Shown here piece after piece: positions 9,039 through 20,677 of a stretch of 64,000 nucleotides of DNA. How positions within the stretch are numbered: the first letter of the stretch is position 1; each line of letters opens with the position of its first letter. A program made the translations under genes and the position numbers. This DNA is from Annulohypoxylon bovei var. microspora (taxonomy: Eukaryota; Ascomycota; Sordariomycetes; Xylariales; Hypoxylaceae): the NCBI GenBank assembly GCA_022836615.1, contig MU405237.1:186001-250000 (forward strand). Direction: 5' to 3'. A model generated the notes under the pieces. The model saw only the letters and a list, made by a program, of their open reading frames with translations, was not told the origin of the DNA and did not search any database.

Positions 9039-12000
9039 TCATAAATTAACCGTCACAGTCATATTATTACTCAAGACAAGTAGAACTGGTGGGAGTTCGT
9101 GGCAGAGGACCTCAATATCCGTCAGATAGCCCAAACTGGCCTCTTCGCTCTGGCAGGTTCCCTCCTCGGGAATCGGGAGAGTCGTGAGCAGCACCGCCGT
9201 GTCGCTGCTATGTTGACGCATTAGCTCGTTCAATATGAGGTGTTGAGCCCGGCTTGGAAGATCATTGAATGAGAGGGGAAGGCTTTGTGTCGAATACGTT
9301 GAGTGGACCTCCTCATCCAGTTGACGACCAGGGTGATATGATGCTAACAACTCTGGTATATTGAACTGTACTTCTGAAGATCCTTCCTTTTTAGATCCGG
9401 AGTTTCTCCTAGATCTTAGTGGCGTCTCCGACGAGCTGGGGGTTGGCTCGGCAAATGTGAGGCGCGGTCCGATGCCGTTTTCATCTTCAACTTTTGTTTC
9501 TGGAACAGGGCGGCTAGAAAATCTGCTAGCAGAGGCATTTCGTGACAGTGGTGGACGTTTAACCCGGGATGGCTCCTCTTCTTTAGAGAACGTGATCCTT
9601 GAACCCGTATCGCCTTCAGTTAAAACTGTAGTTTCAGGCGTTGGTTTACTAGTAAACCGACTTGCTGATGAATGGCGAGAAAGTGTCGGTCTAGATGGCG
9701 ATTTCGGTAGAATAGGGGAGGTCTCACTCGGCTCTGTTGTAGCACTAAGGAGGCCGGTAGAACTCCGTGATGTTTTGATGGGAGGTAATTGTGTTGTAGC
9801 GGGCCCTGCCATCTGTGCTATTGTACCATATCCCGATGAGCTAGTTGCACTCGAATACCCTGATTGCTGGGCGTGAGGCTTTTCTGGATTCTTTAATGAC
9901 CCTGCTCTGTACTTGAGATCTCCATGGCTTTTCCTCCGACCTTGAAAAGCCAAGAAATTAGATCGTCGAGGTGAATTAAATCCTTCAGCGCCATCACTCG
10001 CCGTACTAGCAATATCGTTGAAGTCGACATCTTCAGACGCTATAGATTCGCCGTCATCATCGCTATAGTCGGGTGAATTGTTTTCAGTTCGACCACCAAA
10101 TGTAGAAGAGTTCAGTTGGTGAGTGTGAATGCCAATATTGACGCCTAACTTAGCAAATGTAGAAACCGTTGGCTTCTTAGATCTGTCCAAAAGCTCACTG
10201 ACATCTAGCCCCCTTGGTAAGCTGGCGCGGGCGTCGGATTTAGATACCGAGCTGCCTCTGCGTCTAGTAGCATTGAGCACCTCTTCCAAAGAGGCAAGCT
10301 CTTGCGATCGAGACATATCATGGATCTCGGTTCTCAACTTTTGTAGCTCCTGCCACCATTCATCGTCCTTTAGCAACTCATTTACAATGCTCCCGAATTC
10401 GGAGCCAATTCCGCGACCGTTAATAATAGTCTCGTAGCTCTGGAGCTGCCCCGAGGCAAGCCAAAACACTCGAATTGTAGCATCAATGCGCAGCTTGTCT
10501 AACAAGGCCTTTAGTCTTGCTTCTTCTTGTTTAACTTCGTTTTCATATTCGACGAATACTAAGACGCGAAGTTGGTATGCCTTCTTCCAGGCTGGAACAC
10601 TTTGTAGAATATATCCAAGTTGTAAAATCAGAGTATCTTTAAACACGTATTAGTTTTCTCTCTTTTACGTTCCGTTTCAGGGGCGACTTACAAGTATCAA
10701 AGTTGGTTGTCCACACGCTCTGGTCACCGTCAGTGATTTCAGCCGACATCTGGATCGGCCAAAGATCGATATACTTTTTCATATTATGTCCATCACGGTG
10801 TGGAGTTTCTAGCGCTTGGAATCCTTTACCGACGGCGACGTTTAAGCGATGGCGCAGCGCAAGGTCCTCAAGTATTGTCAAATAACTCGTAACAGACATC
10901 ATGCCTTCCGTACGGATAGTGTCAGTTGGGAGAAATCCATCCAGAAGTCGAGCAGACGTGTCTCCACGCCGGCGCCTTGAACTTTTCCCTTCAGCCTTCG
11001 TTTCAAATTTAGTTTTGGTAGGCGTGCTAGGAACCTCAGGTATATGAGCAAGCGGCCGAGATTTTCGTAGATCGTCCATGTTATAAAACCCCAAAATGGC
11101 TATATTAGGTCGCATGCCACCTAAACCCGCGGAAAGGATTAAATTTCGTGCACCCCATTCGATTGTCGGTGACATTGTTAGCTGGACGAAAGCTTTGATT
11201 CTCGAGAATTCCGAGATGTATCGAGTCCAAGCCGATTGTTGCAACTTTGCTTCGTGTACCCCTGAGTTGAAATCATCTGTGATTATAACATGGCCTAATA
11301 TGTACAAAGATCCCTTCTTTAGAGAATTACAGAATTGTATGAGTCGGGTATGATGGCGAGGGTCGTTGATTAGTAGGATGATCTGAGGCCTCCAGAACTT
11401 AATATGTTCCGGTTTGAGTCGTAGGAGGTACTTTCGCACTTGGTGATATATCAAGTTTTGAGAAACATCACCCCAATGCTTTGGAGGGCTTGTATAATGA
11501 ATGATGAGGAAGAGAAAGATGAGCACGCATATTGCTGAGGCTGCGTATGTCTCGTCAATGAAAAACATTGCGGCGGCGGAAAGGATACTTCCCACAAACG
11601 CAGTATACCAACCAAAGAATTTGAATGCAGGACGAAAGTTTGGAGCTGACCCTATCTTCAAAAAGAAACAAGCTAGGTTCATGACAAAAAAAGTCATCTA
11701 TGCCGAATATTAGCAGTAGAACCGAGTATAGTGTCGATGTTCTCACCTGGTAGCCCATCGATATGAAAGTTGCAATTTGATTCAGATCTGCGAACAGAGC
11801 AACTTGTGCGATTATGTAGGTGACGAGTACCGCGAGGATAGGGTCATCCCGCTTGTTCCCCTTTCCAAATACGAAAAGTCCCGGAAGAAGCTTGTCTCGC
11901 CCAAGTGCCTGAAGAAGTTTGGCACCACCAACGATTCCCATCAAAGCTGAGAAGAATGTCGTCGCACACTCCCCTGCTAGAATCAGTGGCGACCATATGC

Positions 12001-12965
12001 TTGTCGTAGAGATAATATTGGTATCTCGGAGAAAAGAAGGGTGGGTGATGCTGGATGCTATTGACAATATCACGACCACGTAGAGGACGAATGTTCCTGC
12101 CATCGCCCATAACGTCCCTTTTGGGATTGCCTTACTTGCGTTCTGCAGATCGCCCGACATCGAAGCCCCGGCAAAGATACCTGATGTAGCACTAAAGAGA
12201 ATGCCAAACAATTCCCTAAATGTTTCGAGTCCTCGATATGCTGGTCCGGCCGCGTGCGGATATAAATTGGAACGCATTGTGTCCAGGCTCAATCCAGTGA
12301 ACTCGATTCCAATTATGTCATCTTTGAATGGGCTTCTCGCGACGGTCGATATTGGAATACTTATAATGGCTATTGTTAGTATAACAAGAAGAACGCCACT
12401 TGCCTGGACAAAGAGAGCACGGCCAGCGAGACTGAGACCTGTACAGACGACAAGAGCTGCAGTTTGCATAGCGTAACTTTCCCAGTAGCCATGCGGCACG
12501 AGATTCCCCAGGTTTAGTTTTAAGCAGTCTATGAGACCAACGATGTTGAGCGAAGTGTTCACGACTTGGGCAAGGTAGAACAGAATTCCGATAGAACCTC
12601 CGAACTCAGGACCAAGAGACCTTGAGATTAGATAATAAGCACCTCCCCCCTTAACCTCTCCATTGGACGCTATGGCGGAGAGGGAGAGCGTAGTGATGAA
12701 GTCGACAATGTAGGCTACAACTAGTAAACCTGTGTAAATGTTCACATGTAAGAAGCCGAAATGTTGCACACTGCTTGTAGAACCTACCAAGCATCCCTAA
12801 CAGACCAATCCGACCCATTATCGAACCAAAACGGAGGAACATAAGAATACTAATTATATTGAGAACAACGGGGACGAAGACGCCGGCAACGAGACCAAGC
12901 TTGACCTTCTTGGTCGGCGGCGATGGACCGCCATCCGCCTTATCTCCTCGAGATTCCGGAGGCAT
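9039..12965 (-). CDS. vhc1: Vacuolar cation-chloride cotransporter, SLC12/Vhc1 family
   Basis: Four exons on the minus strand: 12965-12788, 12729-11747, 11697-10692, 10636-9039; total 1254 aa. Transport domain about residues 22-480: KLGLVAGVFVPVVLNIISIL, GLLGMLG, ASNGEVKGGGAYYLISRSLG, GIFAGASMSGDLQNASKAIP (the SLC12 signature) and ISMGYQMTFFVMNLACF. The cytosolic half begins with NYLL-like RLKPEHIKFWRPQIILLI and carries a long Ser-rich insert before FNIPELLASYHPG and LPLSFNDLPSRAQHLILNELM. It ends PPVLLVLSNNMTVTVNL. In yeast, Vhc1 sits in the vacuolar membrane and co-transports K+ and Cl-. Introns are 58, 49 and 55 nt. The start is the only ATG before the first membrane segment. Confidence 0.93.
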
Positions 12966-14246
12966 CTTGACTTATAATTGTTAGAGGCGTCATGTACTGC
13001 CTAAAGTCCTAAAGTCGCGAGAGAGTATGGTGGTTCACAGCGACGTCGACTCTGTCCTGGTTCAGAAAATCTGAGCTCTACAGCAGAAAGGTTTATAAGA
13101 TAGCATGGATGATGCTGGCACAACTAAGTGCTTTGTCCTTACAAGAAGACTGCAAGATACTATGTAATGACCCCGCTTGAGGTTGGTCCCGAGAATGAGA
13201 TATGATCTTCAAACAGGCATAGAGAATCAAAAGGCTAACTACACTTGTTTTAGCTCTGTTTTATTCCCCACAAACAGTTTGAAACTTGATTCGAAGTTCG
13301 TCCAATGACGTCGAGCAGCTGATCCAAAACAAGACATGCGTTTGCTCGTGGGGAGGACTTTAGGTAACTTTTACGAACGGCTATTTCGCATAATGAAAAG
13401 GGAAGTAAGCTTGAGTTACATAAGTATGAGTTCAAGTTACTATCTGTAGATATCGAGACATCATGGATGCATATAGTATTGAAGATAATATTGGGTTTGT
13501 TCATGTAAAAGACAGAGAGAGATAGAGAGTCCTCGATTAACCTTTCTAACCTTGGAAGAAAGTCGGCTATTTAATCCCCTATTAAGTAAGCAATTCGGCT
13601 AATGTACATACTGTACTACCTAGGTATGTAACGTGTTTACATACATACTTATACTGTGGATCTGTACTGTGCAACGGACCGAGATGTTCCAGTGTTTAGC
13701 TCCGTCAACCCCCTGCGATAATTGGAGAATCTCCAATTGGCTGAGAAATCAAGCGGCGCTGGTCCGTCCCGTGAAGGGTCTGGAAGATGCAGCTGACCGA
13801 CTTGGGTCAATTCTTCAGGGTCTGACTGATAAGAGCATCACGAGGGCTTGACTCAATTGTACGTATGTTAGTACATACTTCAAGCTTACTTCAAGCTACC
13901 TACAGTCAGGTCTAAAGCCTCTCCCTAGTTAGTCTTCTTATTCTTTTGTGTCAACAGTGTTTTCGCCAATATACCTCTTAGCATCTTCTGGTACGTCTAG
14001 AACAAGTTTTTGTTCTTAGTTTCGTTTTTAGAACCCTTAGCGTTCTATCCACCTTGTCAATTCTCGTGTATTCCTCGTCGGAGTTCTGCAATTGACTTTT
14101 CTATCTCAACTGTGTAGTTTCAGACAGCTTCGAGTTCCTCTGAACGTGTCCATGTGCTTACTGTCAACCTTTCTAGAGTCTTACTCCGACGCGTCCGATA
14201 TCTCAATGATCGCTTCCAATTACACATAGCTACTTTAACATCCATA
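12966..14246. promoter_or_regulatory. Divergent promoter region, Vhc1 / Avt3-like
   Basis: 1.28 kb between opposite starts of two vacuolar transporter genes. No supported gene. The right part (about 13920-14240) is pyrimidine-rich and likely the leader of the transporter gene. TACCTAGGTA-type motif near 13617. Confidence 0.45.
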
Positions 14247-16607
14247 ATGACCAATTCCGATCAGGAAAGAAGCACGACGCCGCAGCCTGGAGGACCTTTG
14301 GCTGTACCATTATCCTCTTCCCCGGGTTCGTTGCGGAGTAGAACGTATGGAACTTCGGTGCCGCGCGCTGATGTCACTGCTCGCCTCGCTTCCCCTGTAC
14401 CGTCTCAAATATTTGGAACTCCACCAATACAAAGACCTCAACCTACGAACAGGGATGACGAAAATGCTGAGAACTTAGGACCTCTTGCGGGTGCTAGCCA
14501 AAGTTCCACAGCCGGCCCCGGAGTGTCTGCTCTTGCTGCAGCTCTTTCAAGCTCCGTAGGGGTTTCGCCTCCAAGATTTGGCACTCCGCCGATACGATCA
14601 TCGTCGCCGGTCGGAACAGCCTCGGGCCCACAGGCGTCTATAACACCAACGAACTACGGTTCCTTCGAGGCGCGATCAAGACACTTGCAAGCCGGTGGCA
14701 CGGGCGCTTATGAGGACCCAGAAATTATCAAGAGGCACTTGGTCCAACCTACAGACACCGGAGACTCAGGGTCTAACTACGGTGACAATTCAAAGGGCAA
14801 GCAGGTCGGCGAAGTTGGGGATTCTGGGCGCATTGATGACGAATTCTCAAGTCTTCGGTTACAGGGAGGGGACATAACGCGCCAGATCTATAGGTGGACA
14901 GAAGATGCTGATGACCGTACCCGTCATCAGCGCAGTAAAAGTTTCAGTCATGCTAGGGACGAGCCTGAGAGCGACGTTCTCGACATCAACTCTATTAAGA
15001 TCCCCGGCGGGTTTAGACGGAACTATCTTCGACGAGCTGGTCAAAGCCCGTCCGTTGACCCGCAGGGATTAGAAGCTGGCGAGAGTACCTCAAGGGGTAG
15101 ACAAGATCCTCAATTATTCACCACCAGTTTCTTGGAGTTTTTGTCTATATACGGTCACTTTGCAGGTGAAGAGCTCGAGGAAGATGACGAGGTCTTGAGA
15201 CCTGGCGAGTACTTCTCTTCTGGGGAGAGCGATGATTACTATGATAGCGAGGAGGAAAGAGAGCCAATGGAGGACAGCGCCCTGCTAACACCATCGAAAC
15301 GCAAGAGGAGACGAAAGATCAGAGGCGGTAGCGGTAACAATTCCCCTTTCAACGCAGCTCTGCTTCTTCTAAAGTCGTTTGTTGGCACGGGAGTATTGTT
15401 CTTACCCCGAGCCTACTTCAATGGCGGTATGATTTTCAGCAACTTGGTTCTACTTTTTGTTGCAGCACTAAGTTACTACTGCTTCGTACTGCTCGTCACC
15501 ACACGATTGAAAGTTGAAGGGTCGTTCGGTGATATTGGCGGTATTTTGTACGGCGATTGGATGAGAAAACTGATTCTATTTTCGATTGTCATTAGCCAGA
15601 TTGGATTCGTTGCAGCGTACATCGTATTCACGGCCGAAAATCTTCAAGCGTTCATCCTTGCCGTCTCGGATTGCAACACATACATTCAAATTACATATTT
15701 GATCCTCATGCAGATGATCATCTTCCTGCCATTCTCTCTATTCCGGGACATCGGAAAGCTCGGTTTCACAGCTTTGATAGCAGATGCTTTCATTGTCATT
15801 GGCCTAGCGTACCTTTTCTACTACGACGTTCTCACTCTAAGCACCAACGGCCTCGCAGATATCATCCAATTCAACCAAAAGGATTGGACACTCTTCATCG
15901 GCACGGCCATCTTCACCTTCGAAGGTATTGGTCTTATTATCCCCATTCAGGAGTCGATGAAATCACCGTCCAAGTTCCCTAAGGTCATGTTTTACGTTAT
16001 GATCATCATCTCAGTCCTCTTCATCACCATGGGTGCGGTGTCTTATGCTGCATACGGGTCGAAGACGGAGACTGTCGTTCTTCTCAACCTACCCCAGGAT
16101 AACAAGCTTGTCAACGGCGTTCAATTTTTATACTCTCTTGCCATCCTCCTCTCGACACCCCTGCAGATTTTCCCTGCTATCCGTATTACTGAGAATGCCA
16201 TGTTCACGAGAAGTGGCAAGTACAACCCCTACATCAAATGGCAGAAGAATATGTTCCGCTTCTTCGTTGTCTTCCTCTGTGCTTTTATTGCCTGGGGAGG
16301 CGCAGATGATTTGGACAAGTTCGTTGCCCTTGTTGGAAACTTCGCTTGCATTCCTCTCGTGTACATCTATCCGGTGAGTCTTTTCATCATTTTTGAAACC
16401 TAACTGGAAGTCATGCTGACCTTTTCATAGCCAATACTCCATTACAAGGCTGTAGCCAGGAGTCGAGTCCGAAAAATATCCGACATCGTTCTCTGCATAT
16501 TTGGATTCATCGCTATGGCATATACCACTAGTTTGACGGTAATTAGTTGGGCTAGCGGCCCATCTGGCCCAAGCCTACCAAAATATTGCGACCCTAACAA
16601 GTTGTAA
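14247..16607 (+). CDS. Vacuolar amino-acid transporter, AAAP family (Avt3/Avt4-like)
   Basis: Two exons, 14247-16373 and 16431-16607, give 767 aa. The first ~360 residues are hydrophilic and Ser/Pro-rich, ending in a basic patch (PSKRKRRRKIRGG). Then comes an Aa_trans domain with about eleven membrane helices: NSPFNAALLLLKSFVGTGVL, AYFNGGMIFSNLVLLF, GDIGGILYGDWM, FTFEGIGLIIPIQESM, and after the intron ILHYKAVARSR and a final helix. Yeast Avt3/Avt4 have the same long N-terminal tail and export neutral or basic amino acids from the vacuole; the direction and substrates here are inferred. An in-frame ATG at 14154 exists, but MTNSDQERS at 14247 suits the family better. The C-terminus has about 20 residues beyond the last helix. 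Confidence 0.92.
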
Positions 16608-16969
16608 AACACTTAAGACAGCATCGGCTTTGCCCCTTAAAATTGTATATTACTTGCACCAGCAGCGTCAGGAGATGCTACAGATTTAGAAGCTTCCTTA
16701 TCCACACAGGAGATGGAGATTGTCCACGCGGAAATAGAGTTTACATGCATGGCTTTTCGGCATCGGGATGGATTCTTTTCATGTTATTTTAGTTACGGGT
16801 ACCTCTAAACCGTTCAACTTCCACGTACGTCGGAGATCTATTGATAAGCTTATAATGACAGTACCTGGTGACCCTAAGACGTTCAATGATTACATCTTAA
16901 AACCCATGTGTACATGTGTGTATGTAGGTAGTTAAGGGCTTGTCCCTACCAAGATTTTCAAGTCGCATC
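16608..16969. other. Convergent 3' spacer, no gene seen
   Basis: 362 bp between convergent transporter and hydrolase genes. It probably holds both 3' UTRs. A TGTATGTAGGTAG motif lies at about 16917. Confidence 0.5.
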
Positions 16970-17767
16970 TTACCACCCGCGTAATCTTTCAGCAAAAAAC
17001 TGCATGATCGGTAGCATTTCGTCCTTGTTTTTAGGCATGTCATCAACACTCTTCTTCCACTTTACTTCTCGTACATCGGAAAACTCTTTCTTCAAAAGAT
17101 CTATCGCATCTTCCTCAAGAGACTCGCTCGATCTACCGTAGCATACTAAGACAGGTGTCCGAGACTTCTCCCTAGCACTTAGTGTGGGTATCATGCTTAT
17201 AGGTAACGGACCACCAATTGACACTGCACCCTTGAAAGTCGTAGCAGTAGCAGTGCTATTCCCCTCAGTGACGTCTACGACCCTTTCACCTTGCCGAATT
17301 CTTGACGATAGGCCGAGGGCTAGAGAGCCACCTTGTCCGAAGCCAAAGAGTAAAATGTCGTTCGTCTCCCAACCGCATTTCTCGATAAGAGTCTCACGAA
17401 CCAACTTCCCTAGTACTAAGTTCTCGGCTTTTGAGTAACCCGGATCCGGGTCTAAGTCTCCTGTCGATGGCGCTATAGTTAAGTCATCTCCCCAATGGAA
17501 ATTCTTAGGCGGGCCGGCGGCTTCAGAAACCAGAGCACCAAGTAGTGCTGGTGGTAGCGGAGAAACACCACGAACAGAGATGGCGAGAACACCTGGTAGG
17601 TTTATATTTTTTGCGAACGTGGCGAATGGTTCTTCTGAGTCGCCGAGTCCGTGGAAGAGAATGAGAATAGATGTTGTCGTTTCTGGGACTTCGGGGAAGA
17701 TTAATGATACATGTAATGCGGGCGATAAATGATTGAAGTCCTCGGGCTTGGGTATTCTTGTCGGCAT
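16970..17767 (-). CDS. Acyl-protein-thioesterase-like alpha/beta hydrolase, probable pseudoenzyme
   Basis: Single-exon frame, 265 aa. The fold is that of the phospholipase/carboxylesterase (Abhydrolase_2, APT1-like) family: ILILFHGLGDSEEPFATFAK (oxyanion region), then FHWGDDL, and the nucleophile elbow in the context DILLFGFGQGGSLALGLSSR. In active APTs the elbow is GFSQGG; here the catalytic serine position reads glycine (codon GGA). The usual downstream acid (G.xD.xVP) is replaced by CYGRSSESLEED, and no GH motif is found near the C-terminus (VDDMPKNKDEMLP). So all three triad positions seem altered. Some fungal homologues may share this; I cannot check. A role as a non-catalytic binding protein is a guess. 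No signal peptide. Confidence 0.85.
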   Translation of the reverse strand: MPTRIPKPEDFNHLSPALHVSLIFPEVPETTTSILILFHGLGDSEEPFATFAKNINLPGVLAISVRGVSPLPPALLGALVSEAAGPPKNFHWGDDLTIAPSTGDLDPDPGYSKAENLVLGKLVRETLIEKCGWETNDILLFGFGQGGSLALGLSSRIRQGERVVDVTEGNSTATATTFKGAVSIGGPLPISMIPTLSAREKSRTPVLVCYGRSSESLEEDAIDLLKKEFSDVREVKWKKSVDDMPKNKDEMLPIMQFFAERLRGW

Positions 17768-18576
17768 TTTGTTTTTGGTTTTTGAGGTGCCTTTGATATA
17801 GTCGGAAATCGATGTCCGGAAGGCACAATAGACTGGTTCGACGTTCTATCTCGGAGCCGGTGAGGACCTACCCCACCGGATCTCGGGCATGAGGATCGAA
17901 GTTGCTGATGATCTTGCATCCGCTATTCCATAATAGGGTTAGCTTCAGGTACGACGGTACCAGATCTTAAAACTCAGCCGATTATTCGATTTCTACGATT
18001 TCCATTCGTTATATCAATTCACCAACCACGTGGAGTTCAAATCGACGAGACCCAGCTATATATTTCACTTATACTATTACAACCTAGCTAACTTAGTATA
18101 TAATACGAGTTCTTTGAACTAAGAGTCATTACTTATTCTAGAGAATTCCGATTATGTAGCAGGCATGCATAAATCCACATGGAGCAACGAGCCCGAATTG
18201 GCAGTTCAATCTCCGACTAGCTTCGTCACCATCTTCTTAGAATTGACAACTCGCGCAAACCAGAAGGCGACTGTTCAACACGTGCTTAATAGACTAACTC
18301 CAACATCTTGCACCCCTAGAGCACTAACAACATCATGCGGCTGCTCATTGATCAGCTTCAACATTTCTATATTCGGGAGAACAGGGTTGAACCAGTTTTC
18401 AAAACTAAGAGTTACCTTCCAGATAGGTAGGGTATTAAAAGCATGGTTTATATATCCATGGTTCTCGGTCTCTATGTTAGCTACGTGAATGGCTCGTTCT
18501 TCTTGTGCTATCCACGTCGCTCGTTGATGACTGTCAATTAAACCCAGCCTGGCTTTCTGATTAGAAAAACGGTGCC
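17768..18576. other. Divergent spacer with an unassigned minus-strand frame
   Basis: Between the hydrolase and the acid phosphatase. The left part is AT-rich. On the minus strand 18275-18589 is open for about 104 codons with coding-like composition (IETENHGYINHAFNTLP, FENWFNPVLPNIEMLKLI) but with no ATG at its head. It overlaps the first 13 bases of the phosphatase gene. It could be an exon or relic of a lost gene. No family recognised. Confidence 0.3.
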
Positions 18577-20212
18577 ATGCGTATCTCACAGCCTCTCGTT
18601 ATCTTTTTGGCAGGCAGAGGAGTCCAAGCTGCGGTGCCGCAATATCTTGCACCGACTCAAGATATCAATTTCCCCTCCAGCGAGACCGCAACAAATCCTC
18701 TCCAATGGGTGGGTGCAAACGGACCGTGGTACGCTGGCCCAAACGTTTTCGGGATCTCGCCTGAGGTTCCCGATAACTGTTATGTCGATAAGGCTGCCTA
18801 TGTCTTGAGACACGGTTCAAGATATCCAGATCAGGGTGCTTATAATGGGTGGGTATCGATGTATGAAAGGGTTAGTTTTCAATATGCCTAACATATTGCC
18901 TCAATACAAACTAAAACTTGAGCTTAGTTTCAAAACCCCAACTACACCGCACGAGGGAGCCTATCGTTCCTATCAAGCTGGCAACCCGTTCTTACGAACC
19001 CTACGGCCCAGATCGCCATGGAAAACCCTACCGGCGCAAAGGAGTCTCATGATCTAGGCTACACGCTCCGAACAAGGTGCCTTTACTCATGTATTAATTC
19101 AATTTCAGGACATCTTGGCTAATTTCTATAGGTATCCGGATCTTTACCGCGAAGGAGATCAATTCCTAGTGTGGGCCAATAATTATACTCGGGTCCTCCA
19201 AACAGCGTCTCTGTTTGTTCGGGGCTTTTTAGGCGCCACCGCTTCCCAGACAGGGAGCGTTATCTCAGTTACATCTAAAGGTTTTGCGGCTGGCGTTGGG
19301 GACTCACTTGCCCCCTCGGATATGTGTCCAAACTTCAGTGACTCAGAGGGAGGAAACAACAAGACGGTCTGGGATAATATTTGGGTCCCCCCTGTTCAAG
19401 CCCGTTTGCAGAAACTGATCAAAGGAAATCTGACCTTGACCGCCAATGATGTAACCCAAATTCCGTACCTGTGCGGCTTCGAGAGCCACATCACTGGCCG
19501 ACTCTCACCGTGGTGTGGTGTGTTCACCGACGAGGAGCTAAAGCAGTATGAATATTCCAATGATCTCCGCTACTATTACGGAGTTGGACCAGGCACGGAC
19601 CTTCCCAAGAAGATGATGACACCTTTCTTGAATGCGCTTGTTGGTCTGCTGCAGAATGAACCAGCTAACGGCACTAAGGCTGATGGGTCGACGTTCGCGA
19701 TCCCTAAACTCCTCATGTCGTTCTTGAACGATGGCCAGTTGACCGAATTAGTCACTGCAAGCGGTGTTTTCGATGCGCAGTCCCCCTTATCTTCCACCAA
19801 GAAGGACGATAAAAGACTCTGGGTCGGGTCACGATACGTCTCGATGAGAGGAACCATTGCTTTCGAACGGCTAAACTGCGCTGTGACGAGCAAGAGCAAC
19901 TCGGGAAGCTATTACTCGGTGGGAGGACACTCTTCGAAGCCATCAGCCTCCGGGCAGACAGCAACTAATGAAACGTACGTCCGTATTCGTTTGAACGATG
20001 CAGTCTATCCCATACCGTCCTGCACGAGCGGTCCCGGGTCGTCTTGCAAGCTAAGCGACTATGCCAGCTACGTTTCTAAGAAGTATGCTGCCGAAGGAAA
20101 TTGGATTAAGAATTGCAATGTGACGGCCACTAAGGACACGCCGACAACGGTGAAGGGCGCGAGTTTCTTTACGGATTTGAGCAAACCGTGGCTTCAACAG
20201 GTCGCCGTCTGA
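18577..20212 (+). CDS. Secreted histidine acid phosphatase / phytase-like
   Basis: Three exons, 18577-18870, 18928-19076 and 19132-20212, give 507 aa. A signal peptide of about 18 residues (MRISQPLVIFLAGRGVQA) points to secretion. The histidine-phosphatase active-site motif RHGSRYP lies near residue 82 and is followed by the family's LRTRYPDLY stretch across the second splice junction. Several Asn-x-Ser/Thr sites and paired cysteines (CGFESHITGRLSPWCGVF) fit an extracellular glycoprotein. At the place where the family usually has the proton-donor HD pair this protein seems to read SFLNDGQ, so Asn replaces His (see findings). In fungi such enzymes release phosphate from phosphomonoesters and are often induced by low phosphate; that is not shown here. 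Confidence 0.9.
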
Positions 20213-20677
20213 ACTGTATAATCCATGAAGATTACGTAGTATATAATAGTTATACCTAATATATAATATAGTAGTGGCATTCAATGTTGCTTGTTCTCCT
20301 GCTTGTTAGTTTCTCAGTATGGTTAAGTTGGGAGGCATCATACATATCAAGGTACCTAGGTACTTAATTATTTTTAAGACTGGACATGCCGTCATGGCTT
20401 GGTTAAGGCCTGACAGGGATTAACACAGTGTGAACTTTAAAACAATTACATACCTAGGTCGTACATGAACATTGAACATTCCCATTCAATCTCAACACCC
20501 AATCATCAAGATAATATACAAACGCCTGGAGCGATACGAGACTGACCCAATACAATACAATGCAATTGACAGTAAATTTACTATAGGCACAATTGTTTAC
20601 CGACTACACGAAAAGTGTTGGCATGCGGAGCTCGAAGTCATAGCCTCTGCTAACCTACCGAATGCATCACTGCGACA
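20213..20677. other. Tandem spacer upstream of Sec8, no gene seen
   Basis: 465 bp. A perfect GGTACCTAGGTAC palindrome lies near 20351 and ACATACCTAGGT near 20449. The rest serves as 3' flank of the phosphatase and promoter/leader of Sec8. Confidence 0.5.
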
